Below, one piece after another: positions 11,756-24,710 of a stretch of 64,000 nucleotides of DNA. The stretch comes from Liquidambar formosana. Taxonomy: Eukaryota; Streptophyta; Magnoliopsida; Saxifragales; Altingiaceae. The notes beneath the pieces were generated by a model. It ran no database searches and had not been told where the DNA came from. It was given only the letters and a program-made list of their open reading frames with translations. The stretch is taken from positions 36,856,790 to 36,920,789 of the forward strand of contig CM077826.1 in assembly GCA_039720395.1 (NCBI GenBank), read 5' to 3'. Position 1 is the first letter of the stretch, and each line of letters starts with the position of its first letter. The translations under genes and the position numbers were made by a program.

Positions 11756-14700
11756 ATGCTGGTCCGGCTCCCGTCTTCACCCCACAACAATCGCCTCCTC
11801 CTCCTCCGCCTCCGCCTCCGCCTCCACTTGGTATTGCTCCTCCTACTACTACTGCTCCCTTGCTTTGCGTCTCCTTGCCACGCCTGCAACCAACTCGATC
11901 GTGAACCTCTCTTGTCCTTCTTTCTCAACATTTCTTCCCCTCTTACCGCTCCTTTGAACTGGTCTTCCGCTGACTGCTGCCTATGGGAAGGGATTGCTTG
12001 CAATCAGAACGACGGCCGGGTCACCCATATATGGCTACCATTCAGAGGCCTCGGCGGAGGCATCTCTCCCTCCCTGGAAAACCTCACACACCTCTCTCAC
12101 CTCAATCTCTCCCACAATTGGCTCTTTGGTACTCTCCCAGCTGGATTATTTTCGTCCTTGAATCGCCTTGAGATAATTGATTTGAGCTATAACCATCTCA
12201 CTGGGGAATTACCACCATCTCTGTCATCCACTATCCAGACGGTAGATTTGTCTAGCAATCACTTCCACGGGGCGATCCAATCTTCATTACTCCAGTTAGC
12301 CTGGAATTTGACAGGTTTTAATGCCAGCAACAACAGCTTCAGTGGTCCCATACCTTCCTCTATCTGCATCAATTCTTCCCACCTCATCAGGCTACTGGAT
12401 TTCTCTTTCAACAATTTCAGCGGCCAGATTCCTCGTGGACTAGGCAAATGTTCCGAACTGGAGGTTTTACGTGCAGGTTTCAACTCTCTCTCAGGAATGC
12501 TTCCCAGTGATATTTACAATGCAACCGCACTGCAGCAGATCTCCCTACCTGTCAATAAGCTCTCAGGACCCATCAGCACTGACATCGTCCACCTCTCCAA
12601 CCTCAGAATCCTTGAGCTATACTCGAATGAATTGAGTGGCTCGCTCCCACAGAACATTGGGAATCTTTCCAACTTGGAACAGTTGCTCCTCCACATGAAT
12701 AACTTAAGCGGTTCACTACCCACATCTCTGATGAATTGCACCAATCTCACAAAGCTAAATTTGCGGGTCAACTTCTTGGAAAGGGATCTCTCCACACTTG
12801 ATTTCTCCAAACTCCTCAAACTTAGTACAGTTGACCTCGGGAACAATAACTTCACTGGTAGCTTGCCAGTAAGCCTTTACTTGTGCAAGTCACTTACCGC
12901 GGTTAGATTGGCCAGTAACAAGCTAGCGGGGCAGATCTTGCCAGACATACTTTCACTGCAATTTCTATCTTTCCTCTCGCTTTCTAACAACAAGCTAAGT
13001 AATATAACTGCTGCCATAAGGATTTTGATGGGTTGCAAGAACCTTAGCACTGTCATCCTCTCTAGAAATTTTCTAGATGAAACAATGCCAGATGATGATA
13101 GCATAGTAGACTCTGACGGATTCCAAAATCTCCAGGTTCTGGGTCTAGGAGGTTGCCAACTCACTGGTCAAGTGCCTGCATGGCTAGCTAAGCTAAAAAA
13201 TCTAGAGGTCCTGGACTTGTCAGAAAATCGAATCATGGGCTCAGTTCCTGCATGGTTGGGTACAATGCCAAACCTCTTTTACATAGACTTGTCTGCTAAC
13301 TTCATGACAGGAGAACTTCCTAAGGAACTTAGCGGACTACCAAAATTGGCATCAGAACAAGCTGCAAATGAAGTGGACCAGAGTTATCTAGAGCTGCCTG
13401 TCTTTGTCGAGCCCAACAATGCTACCAATCAGCAGTATAACCAACTTTCCAGCTTGCCACCAGCAATTTACTTGGGAAACAACAGCCTCAGTGGCAATAT
13501 CCCTTTTGAGATTGGCCAATTGAAGTTTCTTCATGTGCTGGATCTCAGTCATAACAATTTCTACGGCAACATTCCAGACCAACTATCTAACCTCTCTAAC
13601 TTAGAAAGATTAGATCTCTCAGGAAACCATCTATCAGGCGAAATCCCTGTATCACTCCGAAGTCTCCATTTCTTGTCTTGGTTCAGCGTTGCAGACAACG
13701 ATCTTCAAGGTCCAATACCATCAGGAGGTCAGTTTGATACTTTTCCCAGCTCAAGCTTCGAAGAAAATCCAGGGTTGTGTGGTCCAATTCTGCAGCAGTC
13801 TTGCACCAATCAACCAGCAACTATATATCCTAGTGCACCTAGTAAACGTCCGAACAAGAGACTTTTTATTGGGTTAATCCTTGGCATTTGTTTTGGCATT
13901 GGCTTTATTCTCACCATGCTAGCATTGTGGATATTGTCAAAGAGGAGGATCCTTCCAAGAGAAGACAATGACAAGATCAATTTGGATACAATTTCATGCA
14001 ACTCTACCTCAGGGGTTCCTCCAGAGGTTAGCGAGGATTCCAGCCTAGTCATATTGTTCCCAAGTAAAACTAATGAAATCAAGGATCTCACAATATCTGA
14101 GATCTTGAAAGCCACTGACAATTTCAATCAAGCAAACATCATCGGCTGCGGCGGTTTTGGTCTGGTTTATAAAGCAACATTAGCGAATGGGATCAAGCTG
14201 GCAGTTAAAAAACTCTCTGGAGACCTGGGTCTAATGGAAAGGGAATTCAAAGCAGAGGTAGAAGCTCTGTCTACAGCCCAACACAAGAACCTGGTTTCGC
14301 TTCAAGGTTACTGCATTCATGAGGGCTTTCGGCTACTGATATATTCCTACATGGAAAATGGAAGTCTGGATTACTGGTTGCATGAGAAGACATGATGGTG
14401 CATCCCAACTAGATTGGCCAACTCGGCTGAGGATCACCCAGGGAGCTAGTTATGGGCTGGCCTACATGCACCAGATTTGTGAGCCACACATTGTGCATCG
14501 TGACATCAAGTCGAGCAACATCCTCCTCGATGAGAATTTTGAAGCACATGTTGCAGATTTCGGATTGTCCCGATTGATTCTTCCTTATCACACTCATGTT
14601 ACAACAGAGCTCGTTGGTACCCTCGGTTACATTCCTCCAGAATACGGGCAGGCATGGGTTGCCACTTTGAGAGGAGATGTGTACAGTTTTGGGGTTGTCA

Positions 14701-14975
14701 TGCTTGAGCTCCTCACTGGGAAGAGGCCCTATGAGGTATGTAAGCCAAGGATGTCAAGAGAGCTGATTGGCTGGGTGCAGCAAATGAGGTATGAAGGTAA
14801 ACAAGACCAAGTCTTTGATCCTCTTCTGAAAGGCAAGGGCTTTGAAGAAGAGATGGTGCAAGTTCTTGACGTGGCCAGCATGTGTGTCAACCAGAACCCT
14901 TTCAAGAGGCCAACAATTAAAGAAGTTGTTGATTGGCTCAACAATGTAGGGGCCAATCGACAGACACCAAAATAA
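11756..14975 (+). CDS. PSY1R: PSY1R-type LRR receptor kinase, one frameshift at ~14393
   Basis: Leucine-rich-repeat receptor kinase most like the tyrosine-sulfated glycopeptide receptor PSY1R, which perceives the peptide PSY1 at the plasma membrane and promotes cell expansion. The ATG at 11756 is chosen because it begins a signal peptide (Leu-rich core about residues 14-35); an upstream in-frame ATG at 11633 adds 41 residues without signal character. Next come an LRR N-cap with paired Cys (NWSSADCCLWEG), about 20 LRRs to ~690 with an island near NATNQQYNQLSSLPP, a TM segment ~702-726, then the kinase. Kinase landmarks are GCGGFG 797-802, K818, HRD Asp916, DFG Asp934 and the APE-like PPEYGQAW. 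The frame breaks at TGA 14393-14395; the next frame (14358-14975) continues the kinase without loss, so a single extra base near 14393 explains it. Length without it would be ~1072 residues, normal for the family. No intron, as in PSY1R. Confidence 0.9.
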
Positions 14976-15396
14976 GGGCAATTGTATTCCACTAGAAAGT
15001 GGAAACAATCCTTTAATGAACAAATATGTATACTTAAACAAAGATTTGGTGGTCTTGTTTTTGCCAATGTTCATCCTGTTTACCTGTGTATAACTGCGCA
15101 GACCATCTTTTCAATGAAATTTTATCCTGTTATAACTCTTTAATGGCATATAATGGAAGAAATTACAACCAAATAATTCAATCATAAAGTTAATAACTAA
15201 TAATTATCAACCAACATAATTGAAATCTCTTCTCAAAAGTAAGAAGAAACTAGGCACCAATACATTCAAAAAGCAATGGCCCCCTTAAATGATATAGTAC
15301 TCTATAATGCAAGCTCTTTTTAATTGAATATATAATGTTCAAGGATGAGAAAATATCCACCTAATGTTAATACCTCCCATTGTACAGCATAAAATC

Positions 15397-15397
<1 letters not shown>

Positions 15398-15440
<43 letters not shown>
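15398..15440. repeat. (TA)n microsatellite
   Basis: Uninterrupted TA run of about 43 bases. Confidence 0.95.
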
Positions 15441-15442
<2 letters not shown>

Positions 15443-15901
15443 TAGCAATTCTAGTTATTTATCATTGTTTGTGTGTTTCATTGAAGCAAACAAATTAAAC
15501 ATCAACAACTAATATGTTTATTCTGTCATAAGGCTATAGAATAGAAAGGTTATAGGATGTCAATATAATTAGACAAAACTCAAAGCTTGACTTCTGTTGG
15601 TGAATCATGCAAGAATAGCTAACACATAAATGTCACTGGACTGAAAATTATATTAGGCATAAATTCAAAATTCATACATCTATACAATCTCAACAAAATG
15701 CCTCTGATTCAGATGCATAGTACCAATCCTTGCACAAGATCCCAAGTCTAATTATGGGAAGCATAAAGGTAGGGGGCTGAGGAGGGGGTTTGGGGAGTTG
15801 TGATAGCCTATGGACTAGTTTCATATTGGGATGCCAAAGAATCATATATATCAACTCAAACAATTACTCTTTTACCTAAAGAGAATACAACATGAGTATT
15901 A

Positions 15902-15938
15902 ATCATAACTATTGATATATAAACATACATATATGTGT

Positions 15939-15972
<34 letters not shown>

Positions 15973-16002
15973 CATAACTATTGATATATAAACATACATA
16001 TA

Positions 16003-16033
<31 letters not shown>

Positions 16034-16034
16034 A
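15902..16034. repeat. tandem duplication of a unit ending in (GT)n
   Basis: Two copies (15902-15970 and 15971-16034) of a unit starting ATCATAACTATTGATATA, each with ACATACATATATGTGT then a GT run. Copy 1 has CT in the interruption and copy 2 has GC. The antisense frame 15856-16125 merely reads the GT runs as Thr-His repeats. Confidence 0.9.
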
Positions 16035-16312
16035 GTATATGGAGTATTTGAAGAATTGTAACAAATGACATCAAATTCATATTCAACTTAATTTTGAATA
16101 AAAAAAATATTGAAGGAGAATTCATTATGCAAAAGCTTATTCAAAAGCTTTACAAAAACATTAAAAGAAAAATCGTAGAACATAAAAACAATATAAGATT
16201 GCAAGTGTAAAGTCTCAAGAGGACCCAAGAAAGATCCCCTATTTAAGGGCATATATGGTGATATAAGGAAAATTAATAAAATATTCAATGTGACACATAC
16301 CACATTAATATA

Positions 16313-16652
16313 TCGTAGGAGGTCTCACATTCCATATAGTCTATATATTGAGTTTAATATGACTTCATATACCTATTTGGGTCCTCCACATAACAATTTA
16401 GGCTTTTAGGTTGGAAAATTAACATGATATCAGATCCCGTCGTTGTCGTATTAGGGCCCATTCCAATTGTGTACCCATCATTGCCGTCTACATGATAGGC
16501 CAATTCTTGTTTGTTAAGCTACACGTGAAGGAGATTGTTGGGAAATCCCACATTTTTTACATTGTCCAAATATTGAGTTTGATATGGCTTCATATACCAC
16601 CGCTTAGATTGTCCACCTAAGAGCTTAGGCTTTTAGGTTGGAAACTTTAACA
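16313..16652 (+). mobile_element. TRIM: miniature LTR retrotransposon
   Basis: About 340 bp in total. A left LTR-like repeat (about 16313-16424) and right LTR (16536-16652, TGTTGGGAAATCCCACAT…TTTAACA) share most of their sequence, including CATATTGAGTTT-like and TTAGGCTTTTAGGTTGGAAA blocks. Right after the left repeat lies TGATATCAGATCCC (16425-16438), a two-mismatch match to the initiator-Met primer site. ACGTGAAGGAGAT just before the right repeat is a purine tract. The ~110-bp interior has no coding capacity, as is usual for TRIMs, which depend on proteins from other elements. The first repeat's TG end is eroded, so its boundary is approximate. Flanks are TA-rich, so the target duplication is ambiguous. 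Confidence 0.75.
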
Positions 16653-19084
16653 TATATATAAAATAAGATTAAAGTGGCCTTAGAGTCTTCGACCCTCCTT
16701 AGCCACAAAGAGTCAAAATACAAAAATAAACCACCTCAAAAACTGGGATCTATAAGGTTTCCTTGGTGTTGGCTTTGCAATAATTTTAGTATAGCATTAA
16801 CTGAGCCAATTTCCCCATCTTTGCTTAGTCCTCCATAGCCCATACTCAATTGATACTTATTTGACAGCTAGGTATCTGATTTTAGATGCCATGTCAATCT
16901 CACCACTCACACGAATATATATAGAGGGAAAGATAGGGAGATATGACTAAAATTTGGTCCTTCTTTGAAAAGGGCTTTTATAGATTTCGAAGGAGCAGCA
17001 AAGACAAACTTGCTACAGGTCCTCCAAGTTAAAAAAGGTATGACCATTATATTGACTACTAAATACCACCAAGGAACATTGATGAACACTTACAATAGGG
17101 GGAAAAAATAAAATAACCAAATAGGGGGAAAAATAAAATAACCCAATATCAAACAAACAATTCACTGTCTTCTATGTGAGTTACGAATTCCCATCAAAGG
17201 AGTCCATTAGTTGTAATCTTATAAATATATATACTAGCTGTCAGGACACACGCGACACATGTGTGACACAATAATTGTGTGACGCGAGACCTTTTAGTAA
17301 TCCAAATATTGTAAGGGTAATATTGACTACATTTGAAACATATTGTTATTAACACATTTGGCTGGAAAAAGCTTAGCGTAATTACAAAGTCAAAGTAAAC
17401 AAAGGTTTGTATTATGAAAGAAGATAAATACAAATATGGTAACAATCAAGATACACATCAATTGATGAGATCACTATAATACAAATTGCATTAGACCTTG
17501 TAATATCTATCCAATTGATAAGTCTCAAATGAATACTCTCGACCTCAAATAGTATAACTGTCAACTCATAGTAATCATAACAACTATACCATACTATTAT
17601 TGATTGAGTGATATTGACTTTATATGCAATATTTCAACCTTATTGGCCCATTATAGTGCTGATATGCTTCAAATATTGGTTATTGCCTTCATCATGAATC
17701 CATTTAGATACCTACAAACACATAAGGCCAGACATCATTTTATAGAAGAGGGAAAATCTTTCTTTCAATTGGTCTCTTCTATTATGTTAAATTATAAAAT
17801 ACCTCTATTATCACTTAACAACTAAAAAATTAATATAGAATATTAACTTTTAATATACATATGGAGTATACATTGGTAGGTTCTTCTTTATAGATGTTCA
17901 GGATGAACTTCGCAAAATTTAGGTAAAATATCAGTAGATATAAATTCATATAAAAATATAAATGTTAATCCGAAATGATTCTAGGAAAATTAGCAAAGGT
18001 AAGCTGTTTAGACATTTTTATATAATTTCCATCAAATTTATATATTCGAGGCCATCAAATTATGGACATGGGAATATAGATATTTGGTTGCTATGCTCTT
18101 TCTGTTCCTATCTCACTCTCTTTACACATTGGATTCATCACATGGGATGTTAACTCAAATACCTTGAAGTGTGATGTCTCATGTGAGCTGTCAATTTTCA
18201 TATAAAATTGCCATGAAGTTGGATATCTTAAATGGACTCTTTCAATCCCAGGTGAAATTTGCCTAAAATTTCTCTCCTCGTAGAAGATTTTTTGTATAAA
18301 GTCAATCACAAAGTAATATGATCTAAATTGAAAATTATTTGGGTGCACTTGAAAATTAGCCTTAATTAAAGTTAATTATGCCATGATATTAGTCTTTTTC
18401 ATGATAAATATGTAATTCAAAGAAAACCTGCAAGTCAGTTTTACCACCACATGTCCCCACGCCACACCATGACGCCACCTCTCCCACTACAAACTTCATC
18501 AGCCTACATTACTACACATGTACAATTGTGCAAAACCCCAAACCACAATTCCAGCAAACCCACCCCTTTTAATCATCATTGAGATCTAAATTTTCCATAT
18601 ACAGTGGAAAAAAAAAAAAGATGGACAGATATTTCATTTAGGATTGTCATAATAAATTTGAGCAGGAAAACAATTGAAATATAACTTTGTTATGATCCAT
18701 GAACAAAATTGAGCATAAAAATAAACACAGTATATTTTCTCACCCAACTTAATTTTGATGAGGCTGTTGCAAAATGAATGAAAGAGTTATTTGATTGCAG
18801 AACAAAGATGAAAGGAGAAGGTTGAGTGTTAAATGTGAAATCATAGAAGGAGAAGGAAGGTTCAGGAGTTGTAACAGATTAGAGTGGGAGAGAGATGTGT
18901 GTTTACATGTAACGTGAGTGCTAGAATTTTGGGGTCTTTAGGATTCTTGGATTGAATGACTAATTTAACCATAATTTGTGATTGTGTGTTCAAATTGATG
19001 ACGCCTTCTAGTACTCACCTTGTACATCCAACCAAAAGTACAACCCCTTTCTATATTAGTATAGATTTATGATATATATCTATC

Positions 19085-19116
<32 letters not shown>

Positions 19117-19144
19117 TATTATATGTAAAATATAATTGCTTCTT

Positions 19145-19178
<34 letters not shown>

Positions 19179-19659
19179 TGACTGTATGTGTGAGAGAGAG
19201 AGAGAGGAAGAAGAATATTTAAACCCTTCCTCAATCTTCAAATGCCTTTCGAACCACTGGATCATCAGAACCCTATAGTCTATGGGCACTACGGGAATCT
19301 TGGAGACCATTATAATCTGAAACGATTCAGTTTCTATCTTCTCTTCTAACCTGACATCAAAAAAAATTTAACCAAAAGCAAGCCAACAACATAATCACAA
19401 TCGATCTCTAGCAACAAAGAAGTTTTGCTTTTTCCTCTAAGATTGAGTTCTGAAATGGTCAATAAAATTTCATTTTCTCGATGACCCTAAGATTGGAGGT
19501 ATGACAAACCAAATTTCTGTATGTATTATAATTATCCAGATCAACTAAGTAATTGAACGTTCATGTTCTCATATCTCTCTCCAATCTAAATCTCAGCATT
19601 CCATCAGTTCCTATTAGCTACACCCGTAGTCAGGATCCAAGCACGTCAGTGAATCATCC
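16653..19659. other. no recognisable gene; AT-rich spacer
   Basis: Only short frames. Holds a small duplication of an AATAGGGGGAAAAA-type unit near 17096-17145, a TA run near 19085-19110 and a GT run followed by a GA run (19147-19204). No protein motif, TIR pair or LTR pair was recognised. Confidence 0.5.
19147..19204. repeat. compound (GT)n/(GA)n microsatellite
   Basis: GT run to about 19180, then AGAGAGAGAG to 19204, preceded by a TA run at about 19085-19110. Confidence 0.9.
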
Positions 19660-21700
19660 TGATGCAAAGCATGTTTGCAAGAAATTGGAAATTGGGTTTC
19701 TCTGGAATGTCGACTATATTTGTTGCAATCCAAATTGAAGTATAATAGGTAAATATGTAGAAATTATTACTTAGGCATTAAATATTAATAATTATTGAGT
19801 AAGTAAATTAGATTTTCCTTTAAAAAGGTGCTGTGGCATCTGTTCATGCGGGTACTGTTCATGCTACTATAGCAATGAACAATTTTGGGTTTTTTTAATC
19901 TTTATTCTCTTGCTGCAGTCAGGTTGTGACAAATGGGCATGATTTATTTCATTCAATTGTAAGGGTTTAATGTTTTCAAGGGTCTTGAAGCCCTTTTTTT
20001 TCTTTTTTTCTTTTTTTAAATACAAAGTTTTGAAGCTGGGACTTTTGCCTCTAAGATCTATCCTTTCCCGATTTTCTTAGAGGGAGTGACTGCCTTCTCT
20101 CCTAAGCGTAATTGCTTAGGAAACCTTACGTGTGATTTCCTAGGTTTCTTCTTCTTTTCTTTAAGATCTCTTCGGGAATAAAACCATATGCAACCTGACT
20201 TAAAACTATTCAAACAACCTACAAATCTATTCCCAAAAATCCTCGTAACCAAACCCTAATTTCCCCTAAACTTCCCACATAAAACCTAACCCTAAAGCTC
20301 TATTTTAGTGTTAAATGAGTGATCTGACATCAAATATGGTATCACAGCTAAAAAGCAGCACTATGGTACCTAGAAGCAGTCAAAATTTAGAGAAAAATTA
20401 ACGAATTGACAACGAAATGACTTCTTTACATGATTATGGAGAGATTTTATACTTTACAGGCCAAGGTACATGAGATGCAAGCCATAGCTCCTCAACCAAA
20501 TGAAAATCTAACAAGTAATTCTTGTGATACTTTAGAGGAGATGAAAATAACAATAATTAAATTTCAGTTTGCCATCATGGACCAAGAACCCAATAATTAA
20601 AAAATTTCAGAGGTCGCTCATCAGCTTGCCTAATGAGAGCTATTACATCAGCTTTCCAAATGAGAGTCATATAATTCTATTGAAGCTTATCATGTGGGTG
20701 AACAAATCAATATTGTTGTGGTATCAAAGGAAAGCATAAAAGAAGATATCAATGACACTATTACATCTGAGGAACTCAAATTAGTGGCTGAAAATATAGT
20801 TGATTTTCATATTCTTAGCCAATCAAAGGATGTGCTACTTTTTGCAAACTGTCCAAAGTCCGAACTAGTAATTTTATCATTCGAAATAGGTTCACCACAC
20901 GATGCAAAGGAAAAATTTTCTAATATCTTTCTTATTGCTTCCAACCAAGAACACGAAGTATTGAAGTCGCATCAACTCCAAGTTTGAAGAGCCATTCAAC
21001 GGATAAAAGTTGGAAGTTTAAGAATTGCTTACTTCAGCATACAAAACTCGAGGTTGAGTTTTTTCAAATGTGAGGGACAATGATGAAGCGCGTGTTTGCA
21101 AGAAAGTGGAAAGTTAGGTTTCTTTGGGATCTTCACTATATGCCTATATTGAAATTGTTATAACCGAAATCGGGGTTTTTTTAGTTATTATGTAGTAGTT
21201 ATTGGTCAGGCATTTAATATTAAAAGTTATTTAAATTAATATTAAGACGCTACTATTTTATACACACACACACACACACACAAAAAAATAAATAAATAAA
21301 GATGATACTGTAGCATCAATGTTCATGCAGGTAATGTTCACAAGTCACTGTTCATGTTGGTATTGTTCACACTATTATAGTAATAAACAAATCAGGTTAT
21401 TTTTGTCTTTTTTGGCTTATTTTAGTTAGTTTAGAGTAGATGGTTCTGATTTATTTTATTCAAGGTTTAGGATTTAGTGTTTTCTAGGATTTTAGTCCAT
21501 AAAAGGGTTCACTACAACTCTACAAGGAAAAGAAAATTTCAACACTCACTCTTATGTGGGGAAAAACCATTAAACAATCCCAAATCTCTATTTATGTCTA
21601 AAGTTAGATTAGATTAAATAAGATAATTTGGTTTAAAAGTTCAATTTCTAAATTTTCTGTAGATAGCTGTAATTGGGGTTGCCTTTTTCAACCCTTGCAT
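19660..21700 (+). mobile_element. eroded short LTR element, non-autonomous
   Basis: Two diverged direct repeats frame a short interior. The first begins TGATGCAAAGCATGTTTGCA at 19660 and the second TGATGAAGCGCGTGTTTGCA at 21081; both continue with a shared GGAAA…GGTTTCT…CTATAT block and later a GCATTaAATATTAA block. TGGTATCACAGC at 20338 resembles the initiator-Met primer site after the first repeat. TGAGGGACAA (21071-21080) before the second resembles a polypurine tract. The interior (about 20338-21080) includes a 97-codon frame at 20694-20987 with no recognised domain. The right end of the second repeat is not clear, so 21700 is approximate. Confidence 0.5.
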
Positions 21701-21783
21701 TTATCAGTACATTGCCCTACAAGCTTTTTTGGTATATTCAATTTTACTTGTCAAAAGAAAAAAAAAAACTATAAAAAAAAAAA

Positions 21784-23122
21784 GGAAAATTACAGATTGC
21801 CACCCGGAACTTTAAGCCGAAATCACTTTTCACCCCTCATCTTTAAAATCAGACAAATTGACCCCTATAATTTCAAAAATGTAATTTGGACTGATGCTGT
21901 TAACGGAATATGTGAAAATATGTAATTGCCCTTAACGCATTTTCCCAAATTTTAATATTTCCTAGTCCTTTTCCAGCTATCTCTCGGCAACCAAACAAGA
22001 TACATTGAAAAGATTATTGGAAGTGGAACATAACAATTCATCAACCCCAAACAACAGAATATTCCAGAACTAAAGAATTCTGGTTTCTTTTCGAACACCC
22101 TTCACTATCTTTTTAGGGTTTTTGCCTCCCCCTTTCCCTCAAGAAAATTCAAGCTCTTCAGATTGGATATGCAGTTTTCTCTTTTTGAGAAGTTTGCCCG
22201 TCGACTTCCCCTCTGACCTGAGCGATCTTCCTCCACCTCTCTTGTTTTCTTTTCTCTATTTTCTCTGCAATAGAAATCTTCTACTAAGCTTTTACAGTTT
22301 TCCAATCCATTTGTTTGGTTGGTGAGAAAGCTTAAGGAAAATAAAAGAACTCTTTTGAATCATGAGTTTGATGTTATGTTTTCTTGGAACCCAAACAACA
22401 ATCAATCTGCTGCTCAATGATCTGATTTTTTTTTATTCATTTTCTTTTCCCTCAATTTCCCAACAACCAAACATACCATTTATATGGCTTCAGCGCAGCC
22501 ACACCAGTAGGTTACATTAACATAGCTGATGCCGCAGACGGGATCATTCAAAAATATTTGACAGGGCAGGAGGCTGGTGTACCAGCAAGGGGATCTGCAT
22601 CGACACCAACATCAACATCGAGGTTCCTCGATAATCAGATGGCGGAAGATCGAGTTTCATCAAATCATCTTTGAGAAGGAGAAGAGATTTCAATAGCTTG
22701 CCTTTTGAGTTTTGAGAACCCACCAAGAGAGAAAACATGACAAGAAATTTGGGTTTTTTTAGAGAGCCAATATCTTTCACCAACCTTTACGGGGTTGGAG
22801 GGTGATGGATGTGGTGCGTTTGATATGGAATTAGTAGGATTTTTTTGGGGTTTTAGGATGGACGTGTGGAGAGTGTAAATGGAATGGTGAGCTTGCCGGA
22901 GAAAACAATCGGAGTTGTCGTCAGAGCTCAAGAACAATCCAACAAGGGTATTTTTTTACTTAAAAATATAATCCAATTTCTGTTAAAATCCTAACAGCTT
23001 ATTAACGGAGTGGGGTAAGGTGAAAAAAATCTAAACTATAGGGGGTAATTTGTCCGATTTTAAAGATGAGGGGTGAAAAGTGATTCCGGCTTAAAGTTCC
23101 AGGGGGAAATCTGTAATTTTCC
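21784..23122. mobile_element. MULE-like DNA element with ~90-bp TIRs
   Basis: The left end GGAAAATTACAGATT (21784) recurs inverted at the right end (23122). The inverted match extends about 90 bases with few differences, through AACTTTAAGCCG and CACCCCTCATCTTTAAAAT. Length about 1339 bp. Long TIRs and A-rich flanks compatible with a 9-bp target duplication fit Mutator-like elements, although the exact duplication is obscured by poly-A. No transposase is encoded. The interior has non-repetitive sequence including a short reading frame (see separate entry), so it may be a gene-carrying Pack-MULE type. Confidence 0.7.
22482..22675 (+). pseudogene. possible captured host exon inside the MULE-like element
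   Basis: One frame reads without stop from about 22482 to a TGA at 22673-22675. It has gene-like composition, with Ala-Asp-rich and Gly-Gln-Glu stretches followed by a Thr/Ser-rich tail (STPTSTSRFLDNQ). I do not recognise the family. Base composition is clearly richer in G+C than the neighbouring AT spacer. No splice sites were confirmed at either end, so this is a suggestion only. Confidence 0.3.
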
Positions 23123-23639
23123 CAAAAAATAAAAATAAAAAAAGATAGATAATTCAAATTGATTTTTCTCAATCAATTTTCCCTTGTTTTCTTTCCCCCG
23201 TAAAGTCACTCCAGTTTCTTGTTGTTTTAGACCATGGTTAATGTCGAAAACCAAATGAAGGATTCCATTCTTGAATTTTAGTAGAAGAATTCAAACAGAA
23301 TCATTATATGCACTTGGCAGAATATGCAACAAATTTAACATCAACCACACTCAAGCTACTAAAAACTTCAAAATGCTTAAACAAAAATATTTAATTCAAA
23401 TACCTATATCCAAAACAAAAATATCTAACTATAAACAGCCACAATAAACATTCTTGAAGGAACATTGCCAAATGAACATGACCTATATATGAATTATACA
23501 GCAAACACAACTCAAGATCACATATGTCAACACCAAAGTAAATTGAATAAGAAAAATAAAATCTTAAAAGAAAAAATACAATGAGAAATATCAGTTTTAT
23601 CCAAACAGAACATATAGAAAGAGCAAATTATAGCAAATA

Positions 23640-24679
23640 AACAGATGCAACTAACTTATTGTCAATGTCAGGTATGTCACTTCTTCAGCATTTTCCACAA
23701 TAACCTATATGGCGTGAGAAAAATGAAGTATAATTGAACAAATGGATTACATGTAAGACATCCAACAAAATGACAATATTCTTGATGAATGAGATATGAT
23801 TTTCATACTGGTATTCTATAATGACAGTTCTACCTGTTACAAGCAGCTTCTGCCTACCTCCTTTCTGCAAGTAAAAACAAATAATTCAAGCTTGCTATGA
23901 ACATCCACTATTTCCTAAGCAATGTAAAGGAAGTCATCAGATCAGTTGTCTTTCTAATATTGGCATAGTTTATTTATCAATTTTAAAACACTTATTGATT
24001 TTGAAAGAGGAGAGAGAGAGGGGGGGGAAGCATTGAGTTTTAGCCTTTAAAAGCATGAAAGTACTTCCAAAATCCTAACTAAACATAGCCATAGATAAAT
24101 AATTTTGCAATCTCCACTCTCCACAAGAGATTTAGCATCTCATATTTATGAAATAATTGGCCATTTAACCATTATTCTTCGAAGAATCAAAAAAAATAAA
24201 AATAAATAAATAAATAAATACTAGCAAACATGGAAGTAATGGTGTTATGGCAGGCACGATGCAAAACCAAACCAGGATCAGTATCATGCCATAAGTGACA
24301 AATAATCTAGAACAGTGGCATCTGAGTTGAATAAAACCCTTATATTCAATAATTCTCCACACATGGAGGGAGCAATATCAACAAACATCAGCAAGGATGC
24401 AATGCGCAAATTGAAATCCTAAAAATATTTTCCGTAGTTTCAAACTTGAAATCATATGAAGCACTTTGAAATCATATGAAAGCACTTCTTAGAAAATCCA
24501 ATACCTACAAGCAATCAAAAATTTTAAAAATCACCTGATAAATGAACTAAAAAAACGAAAAAATTTGAATAAAAAAGTAAAGCCGCAAAAATTAGGGCAC
24601 GGCCATGAGCCATCGGCGTGGCTGTGGTGCCCATGGTCGTAGCTGCTAAACGGTCACACACAAATTCGAACCAGAAAAA

Positions 24680-24710
<31 letters not shown>

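Larger units (their letters stand above)
14976..16312. other. 3' flank of the receptor kinase; no gene seen
   Basis: Probable 3' UTR to about 15.15 kb (AATGAA-type signals near 15017 and 15112), then AT-rich spacer with a long TA microsatellite (15398-15440) and a duplicated GT microsatellite unit (15902-16034). Confidence 0.5.

Noticed and set aside
11743..12003. Arg-rich frame on the minus strand
   Set aside because: Antisense to the Leu-rich signal peptide of the receptor kinase; the Arg run mirrors the CTC/CTT codons.
20694..20987. 97-codon frame as a host gene
   Set aside because: Sits between two LTR-like repeats and shows no recognised domain; more likely retroelement interior.
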